Of a stretch of 25,752 nucleotides of DNA, positions 23,380-25,752 are shown one piece after another. The notes under the pieces were generated by a model. The model worked only from the letters and a program-made list of their open reading frames with translations. It was not told the origin of the DNA and searched no databases. The stretch's first letter is position 1, and every line of letters starts with the position of its first letter. Where the stretch lies: positions 1 to 25,752 of the forward strand of contig JAPFCT010000143.1 of NCBI GenBank assembly GCA_026169575.1, written 5' to 3'. The position numbers were made by a program, and so were the translations under genes. This stretch comes from Faecalimonas sp. (lineage in GTDB: Bacteria > Bacillota_A > Clostridia > Lachnospirales > Lachnospiraceae).

Positions 23380-23418
23380 AAACCGTAACAGTATAAAAAG
23401 CAGAGAGGAAAGAACAGT

Positions 23419-25605
23419 ATGGATATAATTCAGAAACTCACGGAAGAGTTAGCAGTAAAGAAGTGGCAGACAGAGGCGGCAGTCAGGCTGATCGATGAGG
23501 GAAATACGATCCCGTTTATCGCACGGTACCGGAAAGAGGCAACCGGATCTCTGGATGATGAGCAGCTTAGAAGTCTGCATGAGCGGCTGACGTATCTGCG
23601 CAGTCTTGAAGAGAAAAAAGAGCAGGTGCTCGCTTCGATCGAGGAGCAGGGAAAACTGACAGAAGAGCTGCGGATGCAGATTGTAAATGCCCAGACACTT
23701 GTTGTCGTGGAAGATCTGTACCGTCCATACCGGCCGAAAAGGCGGACGAGGGCTACGATCGCAAAAGAAAAAGGTCTGGAACCTCTGGCGGCGCTTCTGA
23801 TGCTCCAGAAGCTGCAGAAACCTTTCGAGGAAGAGGCGCAAACATATATTTCAGAAGAAAAAGAAGTACATACGGCAGAGGAAGCGATCGCAGGTGCGAA
23901 GGATATTCTTGCAGAGGCAGTCTCTGATGAGGCAGACTACCGGATCTATATCCGGGATCTGACGATGAAAGAGGGAAAGCTGATTGCCTCGGCAAAAGAT
24001 GACAGTGTACAGTCTGTCTACGAAATGTACTATTCTTTTGAGGAGCCGGTCAGCAGACTGGCGGGACACAGAGTTCTTGCGCTGAACCGCGGGGAGAAAG
24101 AAAAGATCCTGAATGTGAAGATCGAGGCGCCGGAGGAGAAGATCCTGCGCTATCTGGAGAAGAAGATCATTGTTTCGAAGAATCCATATACGGCAGAGCT
24201 GTTAAAAGAAGTGGTGGAAGACAGCTACAAACGACTGATCGCCCCGGCGATTGAACGTGAGATCCGGAACAGCCTGACGGAAAAGGCAGAGGATGGCGCG
24301 ATCACAGTATTCGGGAAAAATCTGGAACAGCTTCTGATGCAGCCGCCGATCGTCGGACAGGTTGTGCTTGGATGGGATCCGGCATTTCGTACCGGTTGTA
24401 AGCTGGCAGTTGTAGACGAGACCGGAAAGGTGCTTGATACGACGGTGATCTACCCGACGGCTCCGACGACACCGCAGAAGATCCAGGCGGCAAAAGATAC
24501 GTTAAAGAAGCTGATCCGCAAGTATCATATTACTCTGATCTCTGTCGGAAATGGTACGGCATCGAGGGAGTCGGAGATGATCATTGTGGAACTGTTAAAG
24601 GAGATCCCGGAGAACGTACAGTATGTGATCGTCAATGAGGCGGGGGCTTCTGTCTATTCTGCGAGCAAGCTGGCGACGGAGGAATTTCCGAATTTTGATG
24701 TGGGACAGAGAAGTGCGGCATCGATTGCCAGAAGGCTGCAGGATCCGCTTGCAGAGCTTGTGAAGATCGATCCAAAATCCATCGGTGTCGGACAATATCA
24801 GCATGATATGAACCAGAAGAAATTAAGCGAGGCGCTCTCGGGAGTGGTAGAAGCCTGCGTCAACCGGGTCGGGGTAGACTTAAATACCGCATCGGCGCCG
24901 CTTCTTTCCTATATCTCCGGAATCAGCAGCACAATCGCAAAAAACATTGTGGCATACAGAGAAGAACATGGGAAATTCCAGGCAAGAAAGGAATTGTTAA
25001 AAGTTGCAAAGCTTGGACCGAAAGCATTTGAACAGTGCGCCGGATTTCTCAGGATCACAGACGGGAAAAATCCGCTGGATGCGACAAGTGTTCATCCGGA
25101 GTCTTATGAGGCGGCAGAAAAGCTTTTGAAACAGCAGGGATTTTCCACAGAAGCAATCCGCAGCGGCGGGCTTGGAGGACTTTCCAAGACAATTAAAAAT
25201 GCAAAGAAGCTGGCGGAAGAACTGGGAATCGGAGAGATCACGCTTCAGGACATTGTAAAAGAACTGGAGAAACCGGGCAGAGATCCCCGTGAGGAGATGC
25301 CAAAACCGATCCTCAGGACGGATGTGCTGGAAATGAAAGATCTGACAGAGGGAATGATCTTAAAAGGAACAGTCCGAAATGTGATCGATTTCGGCGTGTT
25401 TGTGGACATCGGAGTCCATCAGGACGGGCTGGTACATATTTCACAGATCACGGATAAGAAATTTATCAAGCATCCGCTGGAGGCAGTGAGTGTCGGCGAC
25501 ATTGTGGATGTGAAGGTTATGAGTGTCGATGTGCAGAAAAAACGGATCCAGCTGACGATGAAAGGGATTTCGCAGGAGAAAAATGGAAAACACGGGAGAG
25601 TATAA
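23419..25605 (+). CDS. tex: Tex-family RNA-binding transcription accessory protein
   Basis: This 728-residue cytoplasmic protein matches Tex along its full length. The helical Tex N-domain comes first (TIPFIARYRKEATGSLDDEQLR, about 30-50). A YqgF/RNase H-like domain starts near 316 (LGWDPAFRTGCKLAVVD). Helix-hairpin-helix units follow (LNTASAPLLSYISGISSTIA and the repeated block near 520-560). An S1 RNA-binding domain closes the protein (about 642-717: ILKGTVRNVIDFGVFVDIG, GLVHISQ). It binds RNA or single-stranded DNA and is linked to transcription of certain genes and to recovery of stalled RNA polymerase. It has its own promoter and is not obviously part of the sugar block. The next gene begins 58 bp later without a visible terminator. 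Confidence 0.97.
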   Translation: MDIIQKLTEELAVKKWQTEAAVRLIDEGNTIPFIARYRKEATGSLDDEQLRSLHERLTYLRSLEEKKEQVLASIEEQGKLTEELRMQIVNAQTLVVVEDLYRPYRPKRRTRATIAKEKGLEPLAALLMLQKLQKPFEEEAQTYISEEKEVHTAEEAIAGAKDILAEAVSDEADYRIYIRDLTMKEGKLIASAKDDSVQSVYEMYYSFEEPVSRLAGHRVLALNRGEKEKILNVKIEAPEEKILRYLEKKIIVSKNPYTAELLKEVVEDSYKRLIAPAIEREIRNSLTEKAEDGAITVFGKNLEQLLMQPPIVGQVVLGWDPAFRTGCKLAVVDETGKVLDTTVIYPTAPTTPQKIQAAKDTLKKLIRKYHITLISVGNGTASRESEMIIVELLKEIPENVQYVIVNEAGASVYSASKLATEEFPNFDVGQRSAASIARRLQDPLAELVKIDPKSIGVGQYQHDMNQKKLSEALSGVVEACVNRVGVDLNTASAPLLSYISGISSTIAKNIVAYREEHGKFQARKELLKVAKLGPKAFEQCAGFLRITDGKNPLDATSVHPESYEAAEKLLKQQGFSTEAIRSGGLGGLSKTIKNAKKLAEELGIGEITLQDIVKELEKPGRDPREEMPKPILRTDVLEMKDLTEGMILKGTVRNVIDFGVFVDIGVHQDGLVHISQITDKKFIKHPLEAVSVGDIVDVKVMSVDVQKKRIQLTMKGISQEKNGKHGRV

Positions 25606-25663
25606 GAATCCGGGGATGTGAAAATAAATTTGGAAACAATAAGAGAAACGAGGAGGAAGCGGC

Positions 25664-25752
25664 ATGGCAAAATATATAATGGCGCTGGATGCGGGAACGA
25701 CAAGCAACCGCTGTATTCTTTTTGATGAAAAAGGACAGATATGCAGTATGGC
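25664..25752 (+). CDS. glpK: Glycerol kinase, N-terminal end (partial)
   Basis: The last 89 bases open a frame from ATG 25664 with AGGAGG (25651-25656) 7 bp upstream. The visible 29 residues contain the FGGY-kinase phosphate-1 motif in [14 protein letters not shown]; the combination DAGTTSNR is characteristic of glycerol kinase, though another FGGY kinase cannot be excluded from so short a piece. The enzyme would make glycerol 3-phosphate. It continues beyond the window. Confidence 0.8.
   Translation, partial: MAKYIMALDAGTTSNRCILFDEKGQICSM

Noticed and set aside
1..25752. Search for CRISPR arrays, insertion sequences, tRNA/rRNA genes, phage or defence genes.
   Set aside because: No regularly spaced repeats, transposase-like proteins, tRNA-like cloverleafs or defence-type domains were seen in any part of the window.

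Overview
The window reads as a chromosomal segment of an anaerobic, gut-type Firmicute, most likely a Lachnospiraceae member. The signs are strong AGGAGG ribosome sites, an AT-leaning Clostridia codon style, a class II galT, YesN/YesM two-component proteins, and a large [FeFe]-hydrogenase beside an NfnB/GltD-like flavoprotein. I cannot name the genus from sequence alone. I see no rRNA, tRNA, CRISPR array, insertion sequence or phage gene. The region is gene-dense, with no gene-free gap above 300 bp.

Left part (1-3762, + strand): the tail of a carbohydrate ABC permease, an unassigned glycosidase-like protein (beta-sandwich plus (alpha/alpha)6 barrel) and a GH35 beta-galactosidase. They lie in one tight run that ends at a strong bidirectional terminator. 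This looks like the end of a glycan-use operon that releases galactose inside the cell. Next, on the - strand, come a PAP2-type membrane phosphatase and a diacylglycerol-kinase-family lipid kinase (3837-5594), a pair that could act on the PA/DAG pool. A + strand ArsR-type regulator with an unexplained 200-residue C-terminal domain follows.

Middle (6910-10490, - strand): a two-gene operon for an [FeFe]-hydrogenase catalytic subunit and a flavoprotein that joins a NuoF-like iron-sulfur segment to a GltD/NfnB-like FAD/NAD(P) module. The genes overlap by 7 bp. H-cluster maturases and HydB/HydC-type subunits are not in the window. Divergent from it, a near-consensus promoter drives galK-galT of the Leloir pathway, closed by a terminator.

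Right part (13602-22877, + strand): a galactose sensing and uptake block. It holds a YesN-like response regulator, a YesM-like histidine kinase with a Cache-like sensor, two N-terminally anchored sugar-binding proteins, and then mglB-mglA-mglC. The second anchored binding protein is a clear MglB paralogue, so a plausible design is that anchored binding proteins report sugar to the kinase and the regulator then activates mglBAC. A 48-bp dyad with four CATA elements at 10-bp steps sits over the weak -35 region of mglB and is the best candidate operator. Two long intercistronic hairpins follow mglB and probably set the binding-protein to ATPase ratio. After the mgl terminator come a 90-residue tail-anchored acidic protein, the RNA-binding protein Tex, and the first 29 codons of glycerol kinase.

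Taken together, galactoside cleavage (GH35), galactose import (Mgl), phosphorylation and uridylyl transfer (GalK/GalT) and sensing are clustered here, although galE and a phosphoglucomutase are absent from the window.
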